Assembly (NCBI RefSeq): GCF_030127145.1
Contig: NZ_CP126159.1
Span: 1 to 64,000 of the forward strand
Reading direction: 5' to 3'
DNA from: Halobaculum halobium
GTDB lineage: Archaea > Halobacteriota > Halobacteria > Halobacteriales > Haloferacaceae
DNA: 64,000 nt
Every line of letters starts with the position of its first letter. The stretch's first letter is position 1. A model generated the notes under the pieces. The model was not told the origin of the DNA. It worked only from the letters and a program-made list of their open reading frames with translations, and did no database searches. Made by a program: the position numbers and the translations under genes. Below are positions 46,826 through 55,927 of this stretch, in pieces.

Positions 46826-46998
46826 TCTACGGCATCGGGTTGTGTCAGCCATCGTCCCTCCTCACGACCGGCCTTATAGAGATAGGCCGGGGCGACCCCG
46901 GCAGGATGGACGACCGTCGTCACGCCGCGCTTCTCGGCCTGCTCGGAGAGCGTTCGGACCGCTGTCGGATCCCATCCGGCGACTCTCGTCAAGTCATC
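46813..46998 (-). pseudogene. Coding-like fragment downstream of the reductase
   Basis: The minus strand gives VAGWDPTAVRTLSEQAEKRG then VTTVVHPAGVAPAYLYKAG and EGRWLTQPDAVDV, which looks like genuine protein. It could start at a TTG right after the reductase stop (LTRVAGW). It runs into non-coding sequence at about 46812, where the plus-strand fragment begins. I treat it as the N-terminal remnant of a third gene of the aldehyde dehydrogenase operon. Confidence 0.35.
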
Positions 46999-48065
46999 GC
47001 GTCGGACCGCGCATCGTTCGTTCGTGCGTACTCGACGAGCACGTCCACGTACGATGCGAAAGGTGGACACCGGATGCCACTCCCCGCGAGTGCGCGGCGA
47101 GTCGCAGGGTTGGCGTACCGTGTCGGGAGCGTGAAGTAGTCGAGCGTCTCCGGCGGAATGCCCGTCACTGAGCGGACCGCCCGCGACCCGAGCAGGCGCT
47201 TCCCAACGCCTAGGGTGGTCGGGACGCGAAAAACCTGGGTGTTCGTAGCGTCGGCGAACAGTCGCGTGAGTTCGGGGATGGTCGGCGGATTGGGGTCACA
47301 GAGCTGGTAGACTGCACCGGGTTCACCATGCTGGCTCAGGTGGTCGATCGCATCGACCACGAAGTCCCGTGGGACGACGTTCAACTCCGTCGAGTCCGCC
47401 CCCGGGAACCACGGGAGCGGAGCGACGCCCGGACAGCGCTGCAACCAGCGCAACACGTAGTACGGACCGTCGTATTTCTCGGTTTCCCCCGTTTCGCTGT
47501 GCCCGACGACGATGGCGGGCCGGTACACGGTCGCCGGGAATCCCTCATCCATGCGCTCTTGTACCAGGCGCTCGGCTTCGAACTTCGTCGCCTCGTAGTG
47601 GTTGTTGAACGACTGCCCCACGTCGAGGTCCGATTCGGTAAACACGCCGTCGTAGCGGCCGCTCACGTAGCAGGTGCTCACGTATTGGAACTCCTCGACA
47701 TCACAAGCGGTGGCGAAATCGAGGACGTGCTGAGTCCCGTCGACGTTGACTGCTTCGCCGACCGCTCGACTCACGCCCAAGTCGTACACAGCAGCGAGAT
47801 GGAATACCTCCCCGACAGCGGCGTGAAGTGCGCTTTTGTCCTCGGCGGTGAGTCCGAGCCCCTGCTCGGTGATGTCCCCTTCGTAGAGGCTGACGTCCGC
47901 CCGCCAGTCATCGCCGGCAATCTCGGCCGCGCGGACCTCGGCGGCCGCCCGGTATTTCGGCTGGACGAGACAGTGGACCGTCTCAGTTCGAGTCACGAGC
48001 CGCTCAACTAGGGACGCCCCGAGGAAGCCAGGGAACCCCGTTACGAACACCTCCGGGGTGGTCAC
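46989..48065 (-). CDS. Extended SDR reductase, fatty acyl/thioester reductase-like
   Basis: 358 residues from GTG 48065, which overlaps the aldehyde dehydrogenase stop (GTGA); GTG 48074 is an alternative. The NAD(P) motif VTGFPGFLGASLVERL is at the N-terminus. Catalytic residues are seen in VSTCYVSGRY and NHYEATKFEAE (YxxxK). The stretch TVYRPAIVVGHSETGE is typical of the male-sterility/thioester-reductase group, which reduces acyl thioesters to aldehydes or alcohols. The aldehyde dehydrogenase upstream suggests a pathway that interconverts an acid, an aldehyde and an alcohol. The substrate is not known. Confidence 0.85.
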   Translation of the reverse strand: MTTPEVFVTGFPGFLGASLVERLVTRTETVHCLVQPKYRAAAEVRAAEIAGDDWRADVSLYEGDITEQGLGLTAEDKSALHAAVGEVFHLAAVYDLGVSRAVGEAVNVDGTQHVLDFATACDVEEFQYVSTCYVSGRYDGVFTESDLDVGQSFNNHYEATKFEAERLVQERMDEGFPATVYRPAIVVGHSETGETEKYDGPYYVLRWLQRCPGVAPLPWFPGADSTELNVVPRDFVVDAIDHLSQHGEPGAVYQLCDPNPPTIPELTRLFADATNTQVFRVPTTLGVGKRLLGSRAVRSVTGIPPETLDYFTLPTRYANPATRRALAGSGIRCPPFASYVDVLVEYARTNDARSDAMT

Positions 48066-49617
48066 CGCAGCCACCCCGGAAGTCGCTTGAGAAGCTTCGA
48101 GAAACTGCTCATCAACCGTGCCCAGACCCAGTCGGGAAGTGGTCCCGGCCCGATTTGGATCCCCCGTTGGACCGCCACCGTCTGGGCCTCTGTGTACTTC
48201 AACAACCCTTCGTCACCGTGTCGCCGACCGATACCCGAATCACCCATCCCGCCCATCGGCGCATCCACCGACGCCCATGCAGCCGCGTAGGCTTCGTTGA
48301 CATTCACCGTGCCGCAGTCGATGCGTTCAGCAACGCGCTCACCGCGGTTGCGATCGCCCGTCCAGACAGATGCATTCAGCCCGTATCGAGAATCGTTCGC
48401 CCGTTCGACGGCTTCTTCGACGTTCCCGACCGGGTAGAGGCTCACCACTGGCCCGAACGTTTCCTCATCGTAGAGGGTCATCTCGGGGGAGACAGCCGAC
48501 AACACCGTCGGTTCGTAGAAGTATGGGCCCACGTCCGGCCGAGGCCGCCCCCGACGAGTACCTCGGCACCCTTCTCGATGGCGTCGGTCACGTGGCGTTC
48601 AGTCTTGTGCAGTTGTGCGGCGGACTGCAGCGATCCCATATCTGGCCCGTACGCGAACCCAGTTCCAAGGTTGAGATCCCGGGTCTCAGCGACGAAGGCG
48701 TCGCGAAAGTCTTCATAGACAGACTCGTCGATATAGAGCCGCTCGGTGCTGATACAGAGTTGGCCCGCGTTCGGGAAGCAGGCACGGATTGCCCCACGAG
48801 CTGCCTTCCGTGGGTCAGCGTCGTCGAGGACCAGCAGCGGGTTCTTCCCACCAAGTTCGAGCGAGCAGTCGATGAGCGCACGCCCCGCGCGTTCGGCGAC
48901 ACTCCGCCCCGCCTCGGTCGATCCGGTGAAACAGACGTAATCGACGCGGTCGACGAGTTCGGCCCCCACCCGTTCACCTGTCCCGGAAACGACCTGAAAC
49001 AACTTCGGCGGGAGGCCAGCGTCGACGAGCAGCCGGCGAGCCAGTAACGCCGTATGGGTGGTCTCTTCTGCGGGTTTCAACACCACGGCGTTGCCCGCGA
49101 GCAGCGCCGGCAGTGCGTCAGAAACCGACAGCGTGACGGGATAGTTCCACGGCGAGATGAACCCGGCTACTCCCTTCGGCCGACGGTGAACCGTGGTCTT
49201 CGTCAGCCCCGGGATGGCCCCACTTCGACGCTCGCTCTCGAGTAGTTCCGGGCCAGCATCGGCGTAATGGTTGGCTGTCTGGACGACGTCAAGCACTTCC
49301 TCGAAGGCGTCCCGCCGAGTCTTTCCCGTTTCCAACTGCGCGATATCGAGTAGCTCGTCCTGTGCATCGAGCACCCGGTCGGCATATCGCTCCAGAATGG
49401 CCGCCCGCTCGGTCACCGGACGGTCGGCCCACGACGCTTGTGCCGCCTCAGCCCGCCCGACGGCGGCCTCGACATCCGCCTCAGTCCCTGCGGGAATCGA
49501 TGTGAAAGGGTCGCCGCTAAACGGCGCGATAACGTCCAACCGCTCACGCTCACCGGTTACAACAAGGGCTTCACGGAGCGATTCGAGTCGGTCCCTTCCG
49601 ACTCGGCTTTTGTGCAT
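48062..49617 (-). CDS. NAD(P)-dependent aldehyde dehydrogenase, succinate-semialdehyde type (frameshifted)
   Basis: From ATG 49617 the first frame contains FISPWNYPVTL, the cofactor loop FTGSTEAGRSVAERA, the catalytic Glu in LELGGKNPLLV and the catalytic Cys in NAGQLCISTERLY. The frame breaks at the run 48548-48552. One more G on the coding strand gives VGGRPRPDVGPYFYEPTVLS and continues through EETFGPVVSLYP to 48062, about 518 residues. The enzyme oxidises an aldehyde to its acid in the cytoplasm. The C-terminal 30 residues (LPDWVWARLMSSFSKLLKRLPGWLR) are an unusual amphipathic basic tail that could touch the membrane. It is co-transcribed with the reductase below it. Confidence 0.92.
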
Positions 49618-49640
49618 ACAGGACCTACATAGAGACGGAG

Positions 49641-49662
49641 TATAAACCGCGGTGAAGCGGTT
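49641..49662 (-). promoter_or_regulatory. TATA box and inverted-repeat operator before the aldehyde dehydrogenase
   Basis: On the minus strand TTTATA lies about 25 bases before the ATG at 49617, which fits a leaderless haloarchaeal transcript. Overlapping its upstream side is a perfect inverted repeat AACCGC-TTCACC-GCGGTT (49645-49662), well placed for a repressor or activator at the BRE. Confidence 0.55.
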
Positions 49663-50009
49663 CATCGATCGTCTTCTTCATCGAACGCGATACAGCCGTC
49701 GGTTGACCGCTCGGGTACGTTTGATGTGGGAGTGGTGCTCTTGGACGACGGACCGGAGTGCCTAGAGGATCATCTCAGCAGCCAGCGGCGAAATATCGAT
49801 GAACCCGCTGCTCGAGAGACAGTCAAGCGACTGTAGAGCACCGGTGAGGTACCGCTCGTACTCACGGACGTCGAAACGGTACGTATGCAGCTTTGCTTCG
49901 AAACAGATCTACCAGACGTTGCGGCGACAGAGGCGTTCACCTGTCTCGAAGCGCTCTTCGAGAACTCTCCTGATATGATCGACCGACAAGCGACAGACTG
50001 TCGCGTCAG
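49663..50009. other. Intergenic stretch without a supported gene
   Basis: About 350 bases between the aldehyde dehydrogenase promoter and the decayed gene. A plus-strand frame beginning at 49885 covers part of it but becomes Arg-rich and is antisense to the decayed gene, so I reject it. Confidence 0.3.
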
Positions 50010-50446
50010 TTACAACTTGACCGTGGCCAGATCCGCTTCCAACTCCGCCACAGCTTCGCTGTACGCTTCGACGAATCCACGAAGCTGGGGCACGTACTGG
50101 CGAACGTCGGCCGCCGATGGAGCGTCGTACTGCGAGAAGAGTAGGCGCCGCCACTGGCGCCCGCCCGAAGGTAGAGACGCCGTCGCGGTCCCATTTCAGA
50201 TCCCAATGGACACCGTCGACGCGGGCGGCGTAGGTGCCGTAGTCGTCCCCCCTCGTAGCGGTGGAGTTTCCCGGCGATCCGATCGCAGGCATCGTAGACG
50301 GCGTCAAGCGCGCGGTCGCGCTCGGCGACGACTAGTCTCGGTGGTCATCGCCTCCGCGTAATCAGGCGAGACGTTGTCGAGAACGCCCCAGCGAGTCCAC
50401 GGGGCGTTAAACCCGCGGACAAAGGCGTCGTCGTCGGCCAGCGCAT
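50010..50446 (-). pseudogene. Decayed gene of unknown function
   Basis: The minus strand holds coding-like pieces in different frames: DDDAFVRGFNAPWTRWGVLD and SPDYAEAM (near 50345-50440), then ERDRALDAVYDACDRIAGKL (near 50285-50335), then YGTYAARVDGVHWDLKWDRD (near 50180-50245), then RQYVPQLRGFVEAYSEAVAE ending at TAA 50012-50010. At least three frame changes are needed, including extra as well as missing bases. This differs from the single missing G seen elsewhere and points to real decay. No start is identifiable. The protein family is not recognised. Confidence 0.5.
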
Positions 50447-50742
50447 CTCCTCATCGACAGCGGGGCCCGTTTTACAGGCGTTCGTCAATGAGAACCCACT
50501 CCGAAGGATATCTCGTCGCTGCCGAAGAGTCGCCGGTACCCGAGAGTACCGGAGGCGTCTGTCACAAAGACGTGTCAGCTCAGGTGTCGTTCAGAGACTT
50601 CCGAGTTCAGTTTTGTTGGTATGCTGACGACGTGGACTCCATCTATTGAGCAATCAGCCAACCGGATATCTCTGCGCTGTTGGTGCGTCTTCCTCATGAG
50701 AATGGACAAAAGACCTAAGAAATCCCACTCAAAGGTTTTCGT

Positions 50743-50899
50743 ATGGCGACTTGTGGAAACTGTGAGGGCTTCGTTACGCAGCGGTATGTCGATGTGTTTG
50801 CGCCGACTGGCTCAGATTCTGTTCGGGTTTTGTCCAAACTGCGAGGACATCATCCGCGACGGCAATGGGGTCAGAGAAGCACGCAGTTCGAGGCAGTGA
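50743..50899 (+). CDS. Small CxxC zinc-ribbon protein (frameshifted)
   Basis: From ATG 50743 the frame gives MATCGNCEGFVTQRYVDVFA and then changes at TTTT 50828-50831. Removing one T joins it to VCPNCEDIIRDGNGVREARS, a 51-residue protein with two CxxC pairs (C4, C7, C30, C33). Such short zinc ribbons are common in haloarchaea and may bind nucleic acid or proteins. The extra T is the opposite kind of change from the G losses elsewhere, so either an assembly error or true inactivation is possible. Confidence 0.55.
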
Positions 50900-51277
50900 C
50901 CGTTGTTGCTGACAATACCGATTAAAAAATAGGGAAGATAGGTAGCTATCGTACGACGATCAGTCCCCCTCGGTGCTGGGAAACCGATCAAGATGTAGCG
51001 CAATTGCTCCACCACCTCAAAGAGTGATATCCTCATTGGGTTGCCATCGGAGTCCTCTCCTTGACGAAACCTAGCGGCCTTCCGAACAATCTCTTCGTAG
51101 AACGGCACGGAGGCGCGATATTCCGGTGCTTTTGATTTTTGGTTACTAACAGGACAAGCTCAGCGGATCGTTAGATACTGATCAATGGCCCATCAGTTCA
51201 ATCGTTCCTGTATTCGTCTACCGGCGAATCGATAATAACAGGACATACTTGTCGGCTCGCCATGGCCCGAGGTGGAG
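50900..51277. other. AT-richer stretch before the MFS gene
   Basis: A minus-strand frame (51108-50812) starts MPFYEEIVRKAARFRQGEDS and contains FEVVEQLRYILIGFP, which could be a degraded fragment, but it is antisense to the zinc-ribbon gene at its end. I do not call it a gene. The rest holds the upstream region of the MFS gene. Confidence 0.25.
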
Positions 51278-52510
51278 ATGGCTGGGCGTGTACGAGACGG
51301 GAGTAGTCGAGTGTTCTCCGGTGCCATCCTGAAGTACTATCTCTACAAGTCGACGAAAGCTGTCGAGTTTTATCGGCCAATTATGTATCTGTTCTTCCTG
51401 GCTCAAGGGCTTTCGTTTACCCAGATAGCGATTTTGGAGGCGATCTACAACCTGACAACGCTGCTCGGGGAAATCCCGACCGGCTACATCGGCGACCGTG
51501 TCGGGCGACGCAACAGCTTACTCCTCGGAACAGCTTTGATCGCAGTGACGCTGTTCGGTATCGGGCTTTCCAACTCGTTTCTTCCGTTGGCGGGGCTCTA
51601 CGTCTGCTGGTCGATGGGGTACAATTTCCGCTCCGGCAGCGAGGACGCATGGCTCTACGATACTCTCACAGATGACCTCTCGGAGGACGAATTTGCCCAC
51701 GTCAGGGGGCGTGGCGAATCGGCAGCGTTGGCGGTCGGCGCGGTAGCAGCGATACTCGGCGGCTATCTCGGGAGTATCGACCTCTCGTACCCGTGGTTCG
51801 TCGCGGCGGCAGTCACCAGCATCGGTGTCGGGGTACTGCTGACGATCGATGAACCAGAGGCGTACAGGCAGACTGAGACCGACACACTGAGTCTTCGCCG
51901 AACGGTTCGTATCGTGCGGGATGTCCTCGCTCGTCGTCAATTGCGTGCGTTCCTGCTGTATTACTACGTACTGTACGCTGCAGTCACTTACCTCGTGTTC
52001 GTCTTTCTCCAACCGATCTTCGAGACGGTCGTTCTCGATCTTGGGATAGCTGAGCCGCAGGTCGAAGCGTTGCTAGGGTGGTTCTATGCAGCGTACAGTC
52101 TCGTCGGCGCAGTCCTCAGCTATTACACGGGGGCGATCAAGGAGACGGTCGGCGTTCAAACATGGTTTCTGGTCATCCCGTTCGCTGTCGGCGGGGCGTT
52201 GGTCGGGATGTACTTCATGCCCGTCCTCGCGCTCCCGACGTTCCTCCTCATCCGTGGGGTGTCGGACGTCACCCGTTCGTTCGCCGGCCAGTACATCAAC
52301 GACCACGTTGAAACGCTCGGTCGGGCGACCGTGTTGAGTGCGATGGCGATGGTCAGCGGCCTAGCTGTCGTCCCATTCCAGCTCGGGAGTGGCGTCATCT
52401 CCGACGTCGTCTCACCGCTGTTTGCGCTTGGAGTCGGTGGAGTGGTTCTCGTCATCGGAGCAGCGGCTATTCTCCTGTGGGGAGGTCCGCTCATCGCAGA
52501 GTCGGGTTGA
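51278..52510 (+). CDS. Major facilitator superfamily transporter
   Basis: 410 residues from ATG 51278 (GTG 51272 is two codons earlier). Twelve hydrophobic helices can be read. The MFS motif A between helices 2 and 3 is present as GYIGDRVGRRNSLLLG, preceded by LLGEIPT. The central loop near residue 200 (YRQTETDTLSLRRTVRIVRD) separates the two halves. It belongs to the drug/metabolite efflux-like part of the family, but the substrate cannot be told from sequence. It stands alone among decayed genes. Confidence 0.9.
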   Translation: MAGRVRDGSSRVFSGAILKYYLYKSTKAVEFYRPIMYLFFLAQGLSFTQIAILEAIYNLTTLLGEIPTGYIGDRVGRRNSLLLGTALIAVTLFGIGLSNSFLPLAGLYVCWSMGYNFRSGSEDAWLYDTLTDDLSEDEFAHVRGRGESAALAVGAVAAILGGYLGSIDLSYPWFVAAAVTSIGVGVLLTIDEPEAYRQTETDTLSLRRTVRIVRDVLARRQLRAFLLYYYVLYAAVTYLVFVFLQPIFETVVLDLGIAEPQVEALLGWFYAAYSLVGAVLSYYTGAIKETVGVQTWFLVIPFAVGGALVGMYFMPVLALPTFLLIRGVSDVTRSFAGQYINDHVETLGRATVLSAMAMVSGLAVVPFQLGSGVISDVVSPLFALGVGGVVLVIGAAAILLWGGPLIAESG

Positions 52511-52984
52511 CCGGTTGGACCTCTCAGGAGTATTTAAAAAGTAGAATTCAGTTTGATCAGCTGTCCAGATGGGCGAACCGGCGAACCTCTGTAATACCTG
52601 TGGTCGCTGACAATCTCATACGACACTCTCACACACCTGTGAGAAGGTTGGTCGGCATCTTACGGTAAGGCCTGAAAGCTCTCACACTGTTGGTAGCGGT
52701 TTCAGACTACCCCGGCAAGCACGTGCTTGCTGTCTTGTGACACCACCAAGGGAAGGCGCACAGTTAGAGTTGCCAACGTGGTGGTGAGTCCCCGCAGTTG
52801 GTCCGTTGCTTCTAACGGGCAGCCACATACCTCACGTGATACTAATGCCCAATAATTTATACATGGTTCCATTGTATCAGCCACGCATCACGGAGCTAGC
52901 ATGCGAATTCCAATAGTCGCTGTCTCCCCGAGATAGCCACCACTCTCCGATGAACCAGACCTACTCCACAGACGCTTACCCTGT
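52511..52984. other. Intergenic stretch with small palindromes
   Basis: 474 bases without a supported gene. It holds a short hairpin CTCACA-CACC-TGTGAG (near 52628) and a palindrome CAAGCACGTGCTTG (near 52710). Neither is clearly placed as a terminator or operator. It contains the promoter of the protease gene. Confidence 0.3.
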
Positions 52985-54901
52985 ATGACCCAACAGTATC
53001 GCTCAACGTTCGCTTTCATCGGGGCCTGTCTCGTCATCGGGACACTTGCGTTGACCCCTGCAGTTGCTGGTACTTCCGTACCAACCTCTCCCTCTTCTGC
53101 CGACATGACGGAAGCAAGCACTTCCGACGGTGCCGTGAAAGGAAGCGGCGCCCAGCTTGAATCACCGCGCCCCCAGGTCTCTGACGCCATCCCGGAAGAA
53201 CGGGTGATTCCAACCACAGTTGAGATCAGACGGCTCAATGAAACCAATACAGTTCACTTCACATATGAATTCGATCTTCCCAGTGACACGGTCGAATTCA
53301 GAATCACCGATATCGACTATATTGAGAGGTACTCCGTGGTAGAGACGACTGGGTTCGAAGACAATCAAAAATTAACGTGGGATACCACGACAGCTGCGCC
53401 CTCACTTACGATCGCACATCCGCTTCCCAACGACTCAAACGCTGGGATGCACCGTGTCACCGTTCCGTCTCCGTCGGGAGAGGTTCAGCGTGAGGATCCC
53501 CCTGATGAGCGGTTTGTCGACTCAGTGTACGAAGAGCCCGTCGGGTTTCACCTAGACACAACCATCGAGGTTCATGGTGAGGGTGACCTCGCAGCCCAGT
53601 ATTTCGTCACTGGTTCATATACAAAATACTCTGAACGGGCGGATGGGAAGGTGATCTCACTGTACGTGCCTGAACGGGTCGAAATGGCAGTCTCGCCGGA
53701 GACAGCTATCAAGGCACTTGCGGCAACTGAACGGACAATCCAAGGTGATCCGCAGCGAGACGTTTCTGTCTTCGTTCTAGAGGGCCAGTTTGGAGCTGGG
53801 GGGGCAGGGCGATCAGATGCAGTTGTTCAAGCGGGGTCTCCGCTTTCGATTTATGTTCATGAAACCGCTCATATCAATGAGATCACATTTTATGATAGAG
53901 ATATGGCGTGGTTCACCGAGGGCAGCGCTACCTACTACGGATCATCTTTCGAGCCTGACGGCGGCCAACTCAGGTGGAAGCCTGCCACAATTCTTCGCAA
54001 AACCGATCCGGACACGAAGTGGCCACGGGGAGACCATCACGAGGATAGCACACTTGGTGACGCCGACACCTATGACCATCGCACTAGTTATGAGAAAGGC
54101 TCACGACTGCTGTTCGCACTGGATGTGAAACTCAGAGAGGCAACAGATGGTGAGGCGACGATACACGACGTGATGTATCGAGTCAATCAGCGCAGTGGAC
54201 AGGGCAGCCTGAACTACACCGAGTTCCGGGGTATCGTTGTTGACCTCGGCGGCGAAGATCTGGGTACTTGGCTTGATCCCTACGTGCTGACTTCACAGAA
54301 CCCACCGCAACCCAACGCCAGTGTGTTTGGGCCCACACCAAGCTTCGCCGAGGGTACGACTAACACCAGCGGCGATGCACGCGAGACGTACGAATTTACC
54401 ATCACGATTCCGTCTGGCGACCAAGCGCGCCTTGACTCGGTCACAGTATCGATCGAATCACGGTGGTCAACGGTTACCGCTGTCGTTGCAGATGAAAATA
54501 ATGATGGGCGTGTGAGGGTCCAGTTCCAGCCGTATGGGCCCGATGGTGGCACCGTTTTGCAACCGACCGACGCTGCAGATGAACTGACCCTCACGGAGGG
54601 CGGGTTGGAGGAACCAGTTGCTTCCGAGGTTCTGCAAATCAAACTGCAAGTGACGGATACAACCGGCTCCTATACACTAGCCACGCGGTCGATTACGTTG
54701 GAGTCAATACCAACGACGACACCACAGTCGGAACCATCTCCGACACAGGACGGAGATAGCTTCGCGGCCCTCGGGATCGATCGCTTACAGAATCACCTCT
54801 ATACGTATGCGTCCAAGCTCCCCCTATTTAACGCGGTACTCGGGGTGCTCCTTTGTAGTGCTATTGTTGGTCTTATGATAAAAGGACGATATGTAGAGTA
54901 G
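52985..54901 (+). CDS. Exported membrane-anchored HExxH metallopeptidase-like protein
   Basis: 638 residues from ATG 52985. Signal peptide FAFIGACLVIGTLALTPAVAG. The zinc motif HETAH is at 292-296, followed by WFTEGSATYYG with Glu312 as likely third ligand, the gluzincin (peptidase MA clan) arrangement. Residues about 70-235 are a beta-rich N-terminal domain, and about 450-570 form an Ig-like domain. A Thr/Ser/Pro stalk (SIPTTTPQSEPSPTQDG) precedes a C-terminal membrane helix (FNAVLGVLLCSAIVGLMI) and a short basic tail. The active domain therefore faces outward on a stalk. Codon use is richer in A and T than in neighbouring core genes, which suggests transfer. Substrate unknown. Confidence 0.85.
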   Translation: MTQQYRSTFAFIGACLVIGTLALTPAVAGTSVPTSPSSADMTEASTSDGAVKGSGAQLESPRPQVSDAIPEERVIPTTVEIRRLNETNTVHFTYEFDLPSDTVEFRITDIDYIERYSVVETTGFEDNQKLTWDTTTAAPSLTIAHPLPNDSNAGMHRVTVPSPSGEVQREDPPDERFVDSVYEEPVGFHLDTTIEVHGEGDLAAQYFVTGSYTKYSERADGKVISLYVPERVEMAVSPETAIKALAATERTIQGDPQRDVSVFVLEGQFGAGGAGRSDAVVQAGSPLSIYVHETAHINEITFYDRDMAWFTEGSATYYGSSFEPDGGQLRWKPATILRKTDPDTKWPRGDHHEDSTLGDADTYDHRTSYEKGSRLLFALDVKLREATDGEATIHDVMYRVNQRSGQGSLNYTEFRGIVVDLGGEDLGTWLDPYVLTSQNPPQPNASVFGPTPSFAEGTTNTSGDARETYEFTITIPSGDQARLDSVTVSIESRWSTVTAVVADENNDGRVRVQFQPYGPDGGTVLQPTDAADELTLTEGGLEEPVASEVLQIKLQVTDTTGSYTLATRSITLESIPTTTPQSEPSPTQDGDSFAALGIDRLQNHLYTYASKLPLFNAVLGVLLCSAIVGLMIKGRYVE

Positions 54902-54957
54902 TGGCTGCTGGATACGGAATCACCGGTTCTTAGGCGTGATCCGACACAGGTGAAGAC

Positions 54958-55248
54958 ATGGAGTATTCGGATGCATTTGAATCGGATCTTGAAGATTTAG
55001 AGGATGCGGCAATTCAACTCGTCACAAAGACAGAGGACAGACTTGAGCACGAACGCCGGTTCGCCGCCATTCTGGATCACATCGTGAACACGTATCCGAT
55101 CGAGTGTGAACAAGTTGTGACGCACACGAAAACCGTTGCTCGCATCTGGGAGACGAGAACGCACGCGACAACCGCCAGCAAACACACCGACACGGTGCAT
55201 CAAGCGTTTCTGGATGGAATCTGTGACGACTACGATCCAGTGTATTGA
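54958..55248 (+). CDS. Hypothetical acidic helical protein
   Basis: 96 residues from ATG 54958, 56 bases after the protease gene on the same strand. It is acidic at the N-terminus (YSDAFESDLEDLEDAAIQLV) and His/Thr-rich near the end (THTKTVARIWETRTHATTA). No membrane helix or known motif is seen. It could be co-transcribed with the protease gene. Confidence 0.5.
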   Translation: MEYSDAFESDLEDLEDAAIQLVTKTEDRLEHERRFAAILDHIVNTYPIECEQVVTHTKTVARIWETRTHATTASKHTDTVHQAFLDGICDDYDPVY

Positions 55249-55276
55249 GGATTTGGTTTAGACCCTGTTCGTTGCC

Positions 55277-55687
55277 TCATTGGTCCTCTACTCTCTCGAT
55301 GAGGCCTCCACTGTTAACATTCGTCGGAGTGATCCCAAATTCCGAGTATAGCCGCTGTAGTTGATGGGCGAGCAGTCTGACGTTTGTGTTCTCAGGATGG
55401 GGTGACTCTTCGATGAATTCTTTGAGAGAATAAATCTCAAACAGGATCGACTTCGGATCGTCGGGAGTATTACTGTTAGTCAGCATGGGCCGGACATCGT
55501 CGAAGCGGGGGTCTTCAGAATGGATTGGCCGCCCTGCTCGAAGATCCGCGATAGTGACATCCGTACTCTCGTCTCTAGCATCGTCCAGCGTCAACCCATC
55601 AGATGGGTACTCAAGTAGTTCCCAAGCATATGCTATCCAATCGTTTTGCGTAAATGACACAAAGTCTTGATCAGAGTTTGTCGGCAT
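55277..55687 (-). CDS. Hypothetical acidic protein
   Basis: 136 residues. I choose ATG 55687 (MPTNSDQDFVSFTQNDWIAY), since the upstream frame to 55729 is not acidic. It contains WELLEYPSDGLTLDDAR and SILFEIYSLKEFIEE, a mixed alpha/beta small domain with no recognised motif. It is convergent with the preceding gene. Upstream (55850-55900) lies very AT-rich sequence (ATATATAAATATATT) that could hold a promoter. Confidence 0.5.
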   Translation of the reverse strand: MPTNSDQDFVSFTQNDWIAYAWELLEYPSDGLTLDDARDESTDVTIADLRAGRPIHSEDPRFDDVRPMLTNSNTPDDPKSILFEIYSLKEFIEESPHPENTNVRLLAHQLQRLYSEFGITPTNVNSGGLIERVEDQ

Positions 55688-55927
55688 TGAGAACCTCGTT
55701 ATCGTGTGTAGAGATATCGATGTAGGCACTTAGTGTACTTAGCGACTGTTGTGAACGTTCGCTATCACCGATCGAATGATTTCAGCAACGTTTCTGTTGT
55801 GACCGACTCTGGCACTATTTTCAGCAGTGACACGCGGATATCAACGGACTCTAGCAGAATATATAAATATATTAACAATTTATCCTGTCGGCTGTTTCAT
55901 ACATCCGTACAGTCGGCGGGTCACATC

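Noticed and set aside
1556-48552. Programmed frameshifting as the cause of the eight broken genes
   Set aside because: Sites occur in unrelated genes, always as one missing G in a G run, with no shared slippery heptamer or stimulator seen. Sequencing error is simpler.
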